Below, one piece after another: positions 17,296-25,965 of a DNA stretch of 50,946 bases. The stretch lies in NCBI GenBank assembly GCA_030016635.1, contig JASEJQ010000010.1, forward strand, positions 1 through 50,946, in the 5' to 3' direction. This stretch comes from Thermoanaerobacteraceae bacterium. Lineage in GTDB: Bacteria > Bacillota > Thermoanaerobacteria > Thermoanaerobacterales > UBA4877. A program made the translations under genes and the position numbers. The notes beneath the pieces were generated by a model that saw nothing but the letters and a program-made list of their open reading frames with translations, did no database searches and had not been told where the DNA came from. How positions within the stretch are numbered: the stretch's first letter is position 1; every line of letters begins with the position of its first letter.

Positions 17296-18366
17296 ATGAA
17301 AAAGTATCTCAGGGTTTTAAGTACAGTCTTAATTTTAACTTTAGTTGTATCATTAGTGGCTGCTTGCGGCAGCTCACAGAGCCAGCCGCAATCTCAGCAG
17401 CAAAATACAAATCAACCAGCAGAACAGAGTTCTCAGGTACCTGCAGAAAAGAAAATTATAAAGGTTGGCATTGGACTAAACGAACAAAGTCCTCAATACC
17501 AGGGTTTGTTGAAATTTAAAGAATTAGTTGAAGGTGGTTCCAACGGCAAGTTTGAAGTGCAGCTTTATGCGAATAGCCAGCTTGGCGATGACACAAAGAT
17601 GATGCAGTCTTTGAGGATGGGTACATTGGAGATGACATGCCCATCTACAGCTCCTATTGCAGGTTTGAATAAGCAGTTTATGGTGTTTGATTTGCCTTTC
17701 CTTTTCCCAAATGAACAGGTTGCCGACAGGGTGCTGGATGGTCCCATTGGGCAAAAACTTCTGGATTCTCTTTCAGCATCGGGTATTAAGGGCCTGGCCT
17801 ATTGGGAGAACGGTTACAGAGACCTGACTAACAGTGTGAAAGAGGTTAAATCTCCTGCAGACCTTAAAGGTTTAAAGATAAGGACAATGGAAAACCCGGT
17901 ACATCTTGCAAGTTTCAGGGCTATGGGTGCAAATCCGACCCCAATGCCTTTTGGCGAACTCTTTACAGCAATGCAGCAGAAGACGATAGATGGGCAGGAA
18001 AATCCATTGACAACAATTTACCTTCAGAAATTCTATGAGGTTCAGAAGTATGTTACATTGACGCATCATTTTTATTCACCATTTGTGTTTATGATGAGCC
18101 AGAAGTTCTGGGATGAGCTTTCCAAAGAGGATCAAGATCTGATACAAAAAGCAGCTCTTGAAGCTGGTGCTTATGAGAGACAGGTAAACAGGGAACAGAT
18201 GGCTAAAATGGAACAGAATCTGAAGGATGCCGGTATGGTAGTTACTGAACTTACAGAAGAGCAGAGACAGGCATTTGTTGATGCAACAAAAGATGTGGCT
18301 TCTCAGTTTGAAAATGAAATAGGAAAAGACATCATAGCTGAGGTTATGGCAGAGATTCAGAAATAA
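17296..18366 (+). CDS. dctP: TRAP transporter substrate-binding lipoprotein (DctP type)
   Basis: The 356-residue protein has a lipoprotein signal peptide (lipobox LVAAC, Cys24) and a Q/S-rich linker to about residue 50. The DctP domain follows, with KGLAYWENGYRDLTNS, the LKGLKIRTMENPVH segment that contains the conserved carboxylate-binding Arg, and FTAMQQKTIDGQENPL. It therefore captures an organic acid outside the membrane and hands it to DctQM. Context (dehydratases, KDG kinase, KDPG aldolase) suggests an aldonate or other sugar acid. A strong hairpin follows the gene. Confidence 0.93.
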   Translation: MKKYLRVLSTVLILTLVVSLVAACGSSQSQPQSQQQNTNQPAEQSSQVPAEKKIIKVGIGLNEQSPQYQGLLKFKELVEGGSNGKFEVQLYANSQLGDDTKMMQSLRMGTLEMTCPSTAPIAGLNKQFMVFDLPFLFPNEQVADRVLDGPIGQKLLDSLSASGIKGLAYWENGYRDLTNSVKEVKSPADLKGLKIRTMENPVHLASFRAMGANPTPMPFGELFTAMQQKTIDGQENPLTTIYLQKFYEVQKYVTLTHHFYSPFVFMMSQKFWDELSKEDQDLIQKAALEAGAYERQVNREQMAKMEQNLKDAGMVVTELTEEQRQAFVDATKDVASQFENEIGKDIIAEVMAEIQK

Positions 18367-18377
18367 TGTAAGTAAGC

Positions 18378-18409
18378 ATATTGGGAAGGGAAAACCTTCC
18401 CAATATATT
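18378..18409 (+). terminator. Hairpin after dctP, terminator or mRNA stabiliser
   Basis: A perfect 12-bp stem (ATATTGGGAAGG / CCTTCCCAATAT, loop GAAAA) followed by ATTTTAAAATTTATT. The tail is not a clean T-run, so partial termination that keeps dctP mRNA above the enzyme genes is likely. Confidence 0.7.
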
Positions 18410-18450
18410 TTAAAATTTATTGTTTAAATATGGGTTTTGGAGGTTAATAA

Positions 18451-19209
18451 ATGGAATTAGTTCGATTTCAAATTGAAGATAGCACTTATTTCGGATTGTT
18501 AAAAAATAATCATCTATATAAAATCGATGGAAACATCTTTTCCGATTATATTATCACAGAAAAGACATATTCATTAAATGAGGTAAAACTTTTACCTCCT
18601 TGTGGTCCATCAAAGGTCATTGGAATAGGCCTAAACTACAAAGATGCAGTAGAAAAGGCTAATACCAGCGTACCGGTTGAACCTATAGTGTTTTTAAAGC
18701 CGTCTACATCAGTGATAGGGCCATACGACCATATAGTTTATCCTGATATGAGCAGTATGGTGACATATGAGGTTGAACTGGCGGTGATAATAGGTAAAAA
18801 AGCAAAAAATATTTCTACAGATGAAGCTTTAGACTATGTATTTGGCTATACTGTTGCCAATGATGTAACAGCTAAAGACCTTCTGGGTAAGTATGGCCCA
18901 TGGGATATTGGTAAAGGGTTTGATACATTTTTACCTTTAGGGCCAGGTATTGTGACCGATATTGACCCTGGAAATCTCAAGATAACTATGAGCCAGAATG
19001 GTGTCCTAACGCAAGATTCAAATACAGACCAGATGATTTTTGATGTGCCTCATTTAATAAGTTATGTTTCCCGTATAATGACCCTACTGCCGGGCGATGT
19101 GATTATTACCGGCACGCCGGCTGGAGCCTCTGAATTAAAAATAGGTGATGTGCTGGAGGGTAACATTGAGGGGATTGGTACCATTAGAAATAATGTGATA
19201 GGGGGATAG
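18451..19209 (+). CDS. Fumarylacetoacetate hydrolase (FAH) superfamily enzyme
   Basis: The 252-residue protein has the FAH catalytic core from about residue 50: VIGIGLNYKDAVEKA, EPIVFLKPSTSVIGP, the metal-binding YEVELAVIIGKKAKN and the terminal ITGTPAGASELKIGD. The family includes 2-hydroxyhepta-2,4-dienedioate isomerases, acylpyruvases, oxaloacetate tautomerases and 2,4-diketo-3-deoxy-sugar-acid hydrolases. The last activity fits this cluster, but the sequence alone does not prove it. It is the first enzyme after the TRAP genes and ends 2 bases before the next gene. Confidence 0.85.
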   Translation: MELVRFQIEDSTYFGLLKNNHLYKIDGNIFSDYIITEKTYSLNEVKLLPPCGPSKVIGIGLNYKDAVEKANTSVPVEPIVFLKPSTSVIGPYDHIVYPDMSSMVTYEVELAVIIGKKAKNISTDEALDYVFGYTVANDVTAKDLLGKYGPWDIGKGFDTFLPLGPGIVTDIDPGNLKITMSQNGVLTQDSNTDQMIFDVPHLISYVSRIMTLLPGDVIITGTPAGASELKIGDVLEGNIEGIGTIRNNVIGG

Positions 19210-19211
19210 AT

Positions 19212-20177
19212 ATGGCAAAATATAGAGTATATGTAACTGATTATGAATATGAAACACTGGAGAATGAGAGAAATGTATTATCTCAAATAGATGCTGATTT
19301 TATACCCTTGCAGTGTAAGACCGATGAAGATGTGATTAGCATGGCTGCAGACGCCGATGCTCTTCTGGTACAGTATGCACCTATAACTAAAAAGGTATTT
19401 GAGGAATTAAAGAATCTAAAGATAGTTGTTAGATATGGGGTTGGAGTCGATTGTGTAGACCTGAAGGCTGCTACAAAACATGGGGTGTATGTATGTAACG
19501 TGCCGGATTATGGGGTTGAAGAGGTGTCAACCCACGCAATGGCTTTAATACTGGATTCCGTAAGAAACATAACAAAAATGGCAAATATTGTCAAACGTGG
19601 AACATGGGACTATAAGCTATCAAAGCCGATATACAGGACAACAAGACTTACGCTTGGTATAGCAGGGTTTGGGAGAATACCGAGAGAGGTTGCTAAAAAG
19701 GCGAAGCCCTTCGGTTTTAATACTATAGTGTATGACCCGTATGTGAGCTCTGAGGTTCTCGAAGAGTTTGGTGTCAGAAGAGTTGATTTTGATGAACTAT
19801 TGAAGGAATCAGATATAATATCAGTTCATACACCACTCACAAAGGATACCCATCATCTTTTTAATAAAGAGGCTTTTTCTAAGATGAAAAAGGGTTCATA
19901 TATAGTAAATACATCCAGAGGGCCTGTGATCGATGGAGAGGCGTTGGCTGATGCTATTGAAGAGGGGATACTGGCCGGTGCAGCATTAGATGTGACTGAG
20001 AAGGAACCTATTGAGAGTGATAATAGACTTCTAAACTATGATAATGTTGTTATAACACCTCACATGGCATGGTACTCTGAGGAAGCCCAGGTGGATCTAC
20101 AAAGGAAAGCTGCAGAAGAGGTAGTAAGGGTATTGTTAGGGGATAAGCCATTAAATTATGTAAATATCAAAGTTTGA
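19212..20177 (+). CDS. D-isomer-specific 2-hydroxyacid dehydrogenase (CtBP/PGDH-like)
   Basis: The 321-residue NAD(P)-dependent enzyme interconverts 2-keto and D-2-hydroxy acids. It shows the catalytic Arg in NTSRGPVIDGEAL, Glu in TEKEPIES and His in ITPHMAWYS. The Rossmann loop reads GIAGFGRIPREVA, where Pro replaces the third Gly of GxGxxG. The 2-hydroxyacid DH at 23.3 kb keeps all three glycines. Substrate unknown; glycerate, tartronate semialdehyde relatives or 2-keto-aldonates are possible in this context. SD AGGGGGA. Confidence 0.85.
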   Translation: MAKYRVYVTDYEYETLENERNVLSQIDADFIPLQCKTDEDVISMAADADALLVQYAPITKKVFEELKNLKIVVRYGVGVDCVDLKAATKHGVYVCNVPDYGVEEVSTHAMALILDSVRNITKMANIVKRGTWDYKLSKPIYRTTRLTLGIAGFGRIPREVAKKAKPFGFNTIVYDPYVSSEVLEEFGVRRVDFDELLKESDIISVHTPLTKDTHHLFNKEAFSKMKKGSYIVNTSRGPVIDGEALADAIEEGILAGAALDVTEKEPIESDNRLLNYDNVVITPHMAWYSEEAQVDLQRKAAEEVVRVLLGDKPLNYVNIKV

Positions 20178-20192
20178 TGTAGGAGGATAAAA

Positions 20193-21143
20193 ATGACAGA
20201 AGTTGTTACAATTGGAGAGACTATGGTACTATTTAGCCCTATATGTACCGGTTCATTGCAGTATGTTAACTACTTTCAAAAACAGATTGGAGGAGCAGAG
20301 TCCAACTTTGCCATTGGCATAGTTAGATTGGGCCATACGGCTGGCTGGATAAGCAAGGTGGGCGATGACCCTTTTGGTAAATATCTGGTCTCCTTTATAC
20401 GGGGTGAGGGAGTGGATACAAGCAGGGTAAGGGTTGACAATGAGGCGCCCACTGCTGTGTATTTTAAAGAATTTCATGAAATGAAAGATCCAAAGGTATA
20501 CTACTACAGGGCTGGTTCAGCAGCAAGCAGGATAAGTCCTGAGGACTTAGATGAGGATTATATACGAGAGGCGAAAATCCTTCATCTTACTGGGATAACA
20601 CCTGCTCTTGGCAAAAGTGCCAGGGACACTGTATATAAAGCAATAGATATTGCCAGAAAGCACGGTCTTATCGTGAGTTTTGACCCGAACATAAGGAAAA
20701 AGCTCTGGAGTGAGGAGGAGTGCAGGAGTACCATACTGGATATTGCAAGTAAGGTCGACATAATAATGCCTGGCCTTGAAGAGGCAAGATTTTTGTTGGG
20801 AGAAGGAGACCCGGAAGACTATTGCAGAAAGTTTCTGGACATGGGCATTAAGACTGTTGCCATGAAGATGGGTAAAGATGGATGTATTGTTGCGGATAAG
20901 GGTATTATTCAGAGGGTAGCGGGAAGGGTTGTAGCCAAGGTGGTTGACCCTGTAGGTGCCGGTGATGGATTTGATGCCGGCTTTATTACGGGTATTTTAA
21001 ACGGCTGGGACATAATAGAATGTGCCAGGCTGGCAAATGATGTTGGGGCATTTGTAATTACAGTGAACGGAGATGTAGAGGGACTGCCTACAATGAGAGA
21101 AATAATGGAGCTTAGAGGCGAGTTTGATACGATTGATAGATAG
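20193..21143 (+). CDS. kdgK: PfkB-family sugar kinase, probable 2-keto-3-deoxygluconate kinase
   Basis: The 316-residue ribokinase-fold protein has the N-terminal TIGETMVLFSP, the GGAESNFAIGIVRLGH substrate segment, PNIRKKLW and the C-terminal PVGAGDGFDAGF with catalytic Asp near residue 258. The E-S-N-AIGI-RLG pattern is typical of KDG kinases. With the KDPG aldolase 1.5 kb downstream it would turn KDG into pyruvate and glyceraldehyde 3-phosphate. SD AGGAGG; 15 bp after the previous gene. Confidence 0.85.
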   Translation: MTEVVTIGETMVLFSPICTGSLQYVNYFQKQIGGAESNFAIGIVRLGHTAGWISKVGDDPFGKYLVSFIRGEGVDTSRVRVDNEAPTAVYFKEFHEMKDPKVYYYRAGSAASRISPEDLDEDYIREAKILHLTGITPALGKSARDTVYKAIDIARKHGLIVSFDPNIRKKLWSEEECRSTILDIASKVDIIMPGLEEARFLLGEGDPEDYCRKFLDMGIKTVAMKMGKDGCIVADKGIIQRVAGRVVAKVVDPVGAGDGFDAGFITGILNGWDIIECARLANDVGAFVITVNGDVEGLPTMREIMELRGEFDTIDR

Positions 21144-21169
21144 ATGTGCCAGGGGGGATATAAGGATTG

Positions 21170-22630
21170 ATGCTGTTCGCTGGATTGGATATTGGTACGG
21201 ATGGAGCAAGGATTGCAGTAACTGATGAGAAATTAAATATAAAATACACAAATTCCATAAAATACAGCACAAAATCTCCTATGGAGGGCTGGGTTGAGCA
21301 GAATCCCTATGAGATATACAACGCTGTTGTTGATATATTAAGAAACACCGGTTTGAAATTTTCATGCCAGGAGTTATGTGTGACTTTTAGTTCTACCATG
21401 CACAATATAATGGGTGTGGATGATAAGGGGGCATGCATAACTCCGCTCATAATATGGGCTGATACACGGGCAAGAGAAGAAAAGTTATATCTAGAAAAGA
21501 CATTTAAAGATTTATTTTATAAATATACTGGTTGTCCAGTACATTCCACGTATTGGCCTTCCAAGATTCTATGGCTGAAAAAACATTATTGCAATAAAAT
21601 TGCCCGTTATGTTTCCATAAAAGAGTATATTATTTACAGATTGACCGGCAGATGGCTGACGGATTTATCTGTTGTATCCACGTCTGGTATTTTTAATATC
21701 ATTGAAAAGTGCTATGATAAAAATATACTTGAGGTTCTTGGAATAACAGAAGAAAACCTCTCAGAAGTGGTTTCTGCAGGTTATTCCTTTGACTTTATTT
21801 TAGAAGGCAAAAATTTCAAAGGAGTTATGGGTGCAACCGATGGTGTACTTTCCAATCTTGGTGTGGGTGCCGTAAACAGAGATGCAGTTGTATTGACGGC
21901 TGGCAGCAGTTCTGCGGTGCGATACCTGGATAGAAGGATGGTTCTTGATGATGAGAGAAAGACGTGGTGCTACATGGTGGATGAGAAACTCTACGCTGTT
22001 GGGGAGGCCACAAACAGTGCTGGCCTGGTTTTAAACTGGGTAGCGGATGTTCTTGGATATGATGATGCAGAGGAAATGATATCGAGGTGCATTCCGGAGG
22101 TACCTTACAGGCAAAATGAGATTATATATATACCTACAATGATGGGAGAGAGAGCACCTGGCTACAATGAGTCCTTGAGAGGGCTGCTGTATGGGGTTTC
22201 TTTAAATCACAAAAAGGAAGATATTGCGACAGCGGCGTATGAGAGCATACTGTTTTTACTGAAGATGATATATGATGATGTGGTACGTGTAAGGGGTGAT
22301 TTGCCCGAGAAGATAATTGCTACAGGGGGATTAGGACTATCTGAGATTTTCATAAACCTCTTGTGCTATTTGATTGGTGATATCGGCTTTATACCAGGCC
22401 ATGAACAGAACACTGCAATTGGCGCCTGTATGATGGGCATAAAAGAGATAAAGGATATTGATTATGAAGCCCTTGCATCATATCTTCCCGAAGTAAATAT
22501 GAGACATGCTGATATCGATGCAGGGTTCAAAAGATATCTCATTGAGAAGTATGAGAGATTTAAGGAAATATATAATCTTTTAAGTGAAAATTATGAGGTT
22601 TTTAATGGCCAAGCAAAGGAGGTAAATTAA
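21170..22630 (+). CDS. FGGY-family carbohydrate kinase, substrate unknown
   Basis: The 486-residue protein has the FGGY ATPase fold: N-terminal GLDIGTDGARIAVTD, a GWVEQNPYEIYNAV segment, IIWADTRAREE, LTAGSSSAVR in the phosphate-binding region and the C-terminal IIATGGLGLSEIFINLL. It resembles gluconokinase/xylulokinase-type members. A TTG at 21167 directly precedes ATG 21170; ATG is chosen with SD AGGGGGGA. In this island it could phosphorylate an aldonate or ketose branch intermediate. It ends at the base before eda starts. Confidence 0.83.
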   Translation: MLFAGLDIGTDGARIAVTDEKLNIKYTNSIKYSTKSPMEGWVEQNPYEIYNAVVDILRNTGLKFSCQELCVTFSSTMHNIMGVDDKGACITPLIIWADTRAREEKLYLEKTFKDLFYKYTGCPVHSTYWPSKILWLKKHYCNKIARYVSIKEYIIYRLTGRWLTDLSVVSTSGIFNIIEKCYDKNILEVLGITEENLSEVVSAGYSFDFILEGKNFKGVMGATDGVLSNLGVGAVNRDAVVLTAGSSSAVRYLDRRMVLDDERKTWCYMVDEKLYAVGEATNSAGLVLNWVADVLGYDDAEEMISRCIPEVPYRQNEIIYIPTMMGERAPGYNESLRGLLYGVSLNHKKEDIATAAYESILFLLKMIYDDVVRVRGDLPEKIIATGGLGLSEIFINLLCYLIGDIGFIPGHEQNTAIGACMMGIKEIKDIDYEALASYLPEVNMRHADIDAGFKRYLIEKYERFKEIYNLLSENYEVFNGQAKEVN

Positions 22631-23266
22631 ATGTATAAGTATGAAATCTTAAATAAACTTATAGAGAATGGCATAGTGGCTATAATGAGAAAGGTGGAAA
22701 AAGACAGGTTTGACGGAGTACTAAACGCATTGATCGAGGGTGGTATTAAATGTATTGAGGTGACAGCAGACAGTGATGGGGCATTTGAGTTTATTAAAGA
22801 TATGACCTCAAAATATGGCGACAAACTATGTATAGGTGCCGGGACAATATTAGACCCTGAGACATGCAGGATGGCCATCATATCGGGTGCTCAATACATT
22901 GTGACACCAACGTTAAATTCAGATGTGGTAAAAACAGCCAACAGGTATGGGAAACCCTGCATTCCAGGGGCAATGACGCCGACAGAGATACTGACTGCAT
23001 ATGAAAACGGTGCTGAGATGGTAAAGGTATTTCCAGCCGGTTCTCTGGGTCCATCCTATTTTAAGGAGGTGCTGGGACCATTATCTCATATACCTCTGAT
23101 GGCTACTGGTGGTGTGACCTTAGAGAACATTGCCGATTTTAAAAAAGCCGGGGTAAAGGCCTTTGGCATCGGCTCTGCGCTGACTGATAAAGAAGCCATC
23201 AGGTTGGGCGATTTTAAGAAGATAAAGGATACGGCAAAAAGATTTATGGGGGTCGTTTCTCCATGA
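22631..23266 (+). CDS. eda: 2-keto-3-deoxy-6-phosphogluconate aldolase
   Basis: The 211-residue class I aldolase cleaves KDPG (or a close stereoisomer) into pyruvate and glyceraldehyde 3-phosphate. Visible features: Glu43 in CIEVTADS, GAGTILDPE (70-76), the Schiff-base Lys132 in MVKVFPAGSLGP and the phosphate loop ATGGV. SD AAAGGAGG seven bases before ATG. It overlaps the next gene by 4 bp. Downstream of kdgK it completes the phosphorylated KDG route. Confidence 0.93.
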   Translation: MYKYEILNKLIENGIVAIMRKVEKDRFDGVLNALIEGGIKCIEVTADSDGAFEFIKDMTSKYGDKLCIGAGTILDPETCRMAIISGAQYIVTPTLNSDVVKTANRYGKPCIPGAMTPTEILTAYENGAEMVKVFPAGSLGPSYFKEVLGPLSHIPLMATGGVTLENIADFKKAGVKAFGIGSALTDKEAIRLGDFKKIKDTAKRFMGVVSP

Positions 23267-24171
23267 ATGTCCTTATAACCTCAAAATCTTTCGGTCATGG
23301 TACAGATGGCATAGAGATGTTGAAAGACCTTGGCCTTGATGTACTGTATAGGAATGAAGACCTATCTAATGCTGATATATATATTGCCGGCGATGAAAGA
23401 TGCGGCAAGGAATTCTTTGAGAAGGCAAAGAATTTAAAGCTCCTCTGCAGGAGAGGCACCGGGATAGATAATATAGATGTGGAAAAGGCTCATAAAAGAG
23501 GAATAATTGTTACGAAGGTCCCCTCTGTCATGAAGGAAGCGGTGGCAGAACTGACATTTGGCCTTATGCTTATATTGTCGAGAAGATTGCTCTTAAACAT
23601 AGAAAGTGCCAGGTGCGGGCGATGGGAAAAGTCCATGGGTGCAGACCTTTCAGGCAAGACCGTAGGTATTATCGGTATGGGCGAGATAGGCAGGGAGGTG
23701 GCACATAGGGCCTTTGCCTTTGGCATGAATATAATCTATTACAACAGGAGTAGAAAAGAGAATGTAGAAAGAGAATATAATGCTAAGTATGTAGAGATTG
23801 ATGAACTGATGAGAGATGCTGACTTTATTACACTGCACCTACCGCTAAGTGGTGAGACTAAAGGGATTATTAGTAAAGAGAGACTGAGCCTAATGAAGAA
23901 TAGTTCATACCTCATCAATGTAGGTAGAGGAGCTCTGGTGGATGAGGATGCCCTTTATTCTATACTAAAAGAAGGTCGAATAGCCGGTGCTGCCAGCGAT
24001 GTTTTTATAAATGAACCTCCTCAAGGCAGCCTGCTTTTAGATTTGCCGAACTTTGTGCCGACGCCACATATAGGTTCTGCTACCATAGATACTGCTAAAA
24101 AGATGGATAATTCTGTTGTAATGGAGATTGAGAGGTTTTTAAGAGGCGAATCAAATATAAACATAGTATAG
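23263..24171 (+). CDS. D-isomer-specific 2-hydroxyacid dehydrogenase (second copy)
   Basis: The 302-residue enzyme has an intact Rossmann loop GIIGMGEIGREVA and the catalytic trio in NVGRGALVDEDAL (Arg), FINEPP (Glu) and PTPHIGSAT (His). It is only distantly similar to the 19.2 kb enzyme, so the two probably act on different substrates. ATGA overlap with eda gives tight coupling. Substrate is not clear from sequence; reduction of glyoxylate/hydroxypyruvate or oxidation of a D-hydroxyacid are both possible. Confidence 0.85.
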   Translation: MNVLITSKSFGHGTDGIEMLKDLGLDVLYRNEDLSNADIYIAGDERCGKEFFEKAKNLKLLCRRGTGIDNIDVEKAHKRGIIVTKVPSVMKEAVAELTFGLMLILSRRLLLNIESARCGRWEKSMGADLSGKTVGIIGMGEIGREVAHRAFAFGMNIIYYNRSRKENVEREYNAKYVEIDELMRDADFITLHLPLSGETKGIISKERLSLMKNSSYLINVGRGALVDEDALYSILKEGRIAGAASDVFINEPPQGSLLLDLPNFVPTPHIGSATIDTAKKMDNSVVMEIERFLRGESNINIV

Positions 24172-24208
24172 GCGTGATTTTACGGAAATAATTTAGTGAG
24201 GTATGTTA

Positions 24209-24272
24209 TTGACATGAATGGATGGGGGCTATTGTATTGAAAAGTTAATGATGCGTAACAAAGGGGGGGGGG
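24209..24272 (+). promoter_or_regulatory. Possible internal promoter and G9 tract before the first dehydratase
   Basis: The 108-bp gap at 24172-24279 is the largest break inside the enzyme genes. It contains TTGACA at 24209-24214 with a weak -10 (TTGTAT, 17 bp) and a run of nine G (24264-24272) that acts as the SD of the TTG-started dehydratase. Both readings are tentative. Confidence 0.35.
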
Positions 24273-24279
24273 TAACAAA

Positions 24280-25965
24280 TTGTATTGGAGAAGTAAAGAC
24301 ATACTGGCCAGGCCGGAATGGTCGCTAAACAGGTCACTCTATAAATCCATGGGATATACAGACGATGAACTGGATAGACCTCTTGTAGCTGTGGTAAACT
24401 CATGGAATACCATAGTGCCTGGCCACTTCATGCTCAATGATATTGCAAAAGCTGTTAAGGAGGGCATAGTTTCGGCTGGAGGGACACCTGTGGAGTTTTC
24501 TACCATAGCGGCCTGCGATGGTATAGCCCAGGGTCATAAGGGGATGAGATATATACTACCCACAAGGGACCTTATAGCAAACAGCATAGAGATGATGATT
24601 CAGGCCCACAGACTGGATGGGATGGTGCTTATAGGCTCATGTGATAAGATAGTGCCGGGTATGATGATGGCAGCGGCCAGGCTGAATATACCCGCTATAT
24701 TTATAAATGAGGGCCCCATGCCGTCAGGTATATTTGAGAAGGAGAACCCCTATGGTGGACCATTTGTGGATAGTTCTGCGGTGCAGGAGGGATTAGGAGC
24801 TTTAAAGGCAGGTAGGCTGACATTGGAGGACTACTGCATGCTGGAGGATGTGGCATGTCCTTTCCCAGGCTCGTGTGCCATGCTGGGTACAGCCAATACC
24901 ATGTGCTGTGTGGCTGAGGCCATGGGTATGAGCCTCTCTGGCAGCGCTATGATACCACCCACAGAGGCCCTAAGGCTACGTATGGCAAAAGAGACAGGAA
25001 AGGCCATTGTGCAGCTCATAGAAAAAGGCATCACTGCCAGAGATATAATAAATAAGGACTCCATAGAGAATGCAGCAAGGCTTGCCTTAGCAATAGGCGG
25101 TTCTACTAACCTTGCACTGCATATTATTGCCATAGCCTTAGAGGCGGGTGTGGAGTTTACCTTAGACGACCTGGATAGGCTTGCCCGGAAGACACCCCAT
25201 GTGGCAGCCGTTATGCCTGCAAGCCCTTATGGGTGTGCCGAGTTTTATCATGCAGGAGGCGTGCCCGCTGTGATGAAACAGATAGAGAGCCTGCTCCACT
25301 GTGATGCTCTAACTGTGAACGGCAGGACAGTTAGAGAGAACATATCTGATGTAGTAGTTAAGGACGACAGGATAATCAGGAGCATGGATAGCCCGTTCCA
25401 CAAGGACAGCGGCCTGGCCGTGCTTAAAGGGAACCTTGCACCTGATGGTTCTGTAACTAAACCTGCTGCCATACCTGAGCACCTCTGGCATTTTAGAGGC
25501 AGAGCCAGGGTATTTGACAGTGAGAGGGATGCAATAGATTATATAGAGGCAGGAAAGGTTGAGAGAGGAACTGTCCTTGTTATAAGATATGAGGGACCTA
25601 AAGGCGGGCCGGGCATGCCTGAGATGTTTAAGCCAATGAAGCTCCTTGCAGGGATGGGCCTGGCCGAGGATGTTGCTCTCATAACAGACGGAAGATTTTC
25701 AGGTTCCAACAATGGATGCTTTGTTGGCCATATCTCCCCGGAGGCTTTTGAGGGAGGCACTATAGCTCTGGTGAAAGATGGAGACATCATTGATATAGAT
25801 ATAATAAACAAGAGTTTGAATGTAGATCTAAGCGATGAAGAGCTGAATACAAGGAGGGGAAAATGGATACAGCCCGAGCCAAAGATAAAAGAGGGCTATC
25901 TGTACTTGTATTCAAAACTGGCAAGTTCTGCCGATAAGGGGGCCGTTTTGAGATATGACAAATAG
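24280..25965 (+). CDS. IlvD/Edd-family dehydratase 1 (probable sugar-acid dehydratase)
   Basis: This 561-residue Fe-S enzyme family removes water from 2,3-dihydroxy acids (dihydroxyacid, gluconate, xylonate, arabonate, phosphogluconate). Likely cluster ligands are Cys79 in ACDGIAQGH, Cys121 in GSCDKIVPG and Cys199 in PGSCAMLGTANTM. The segment NSWNTIVPGHF has Gly-His where E. coli IlvD has Cys. Conserved metal and substrate regions include AIGGSTN, GNLAPDG and TDGRFSG. The start is TTG with a poly-G SD. It overlaps the next dehydratase by 11 bp. Catabolic context argues against a role in branched-chain amino acids. Confidence 0.88.
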   Translation: MYWRSKDILARPEWSLNRSLYKSMGYTDDELDRPLVAVVNSWNTIVPGHFMLNDIAKAVKEGIVSAGGTPVEFSTIAACDGIAQGHKGMRYILPTRDLIANSIEMMIQAHRLDGMVLIGSCDKIVPGMMMAAARLNIPAIFINEGPMPSGIFEKENPYGGPFVDSSAVQEGLGALKAGRLTLEDYCMLEDVACPFPGSCAMLGTANTMCCVAEAMGMSLSGSAMIPPTEALRLRMAKETGKAIVQLIEKGITARDIINKDSIENAARLALAIGGSTNLALHIIAIALEAGVEFTLDDLDRLARKTPHVAAVMPASPYGCAEFYHAGGVPAVMKQIESLLHCDALTVNGRTVRENISDVVVKDDRIIRSMDSPFHKDSGLAVLKGNLAPDGSVTKPAAIPEHLWHFRGRARVFDSERDAIDYIEAGKVERGTVLVIRYEGPKGGPGMPEMFKPMKLLAGMGLAEDVALITDGRFSGSNNGCFVGHISPEAFEGGTIALVKDGDIIDIDIINKSLNVDLSDEELNTRRGKWIQPEPKIKEGYLYLYSKLASSADKGAVLRYDK

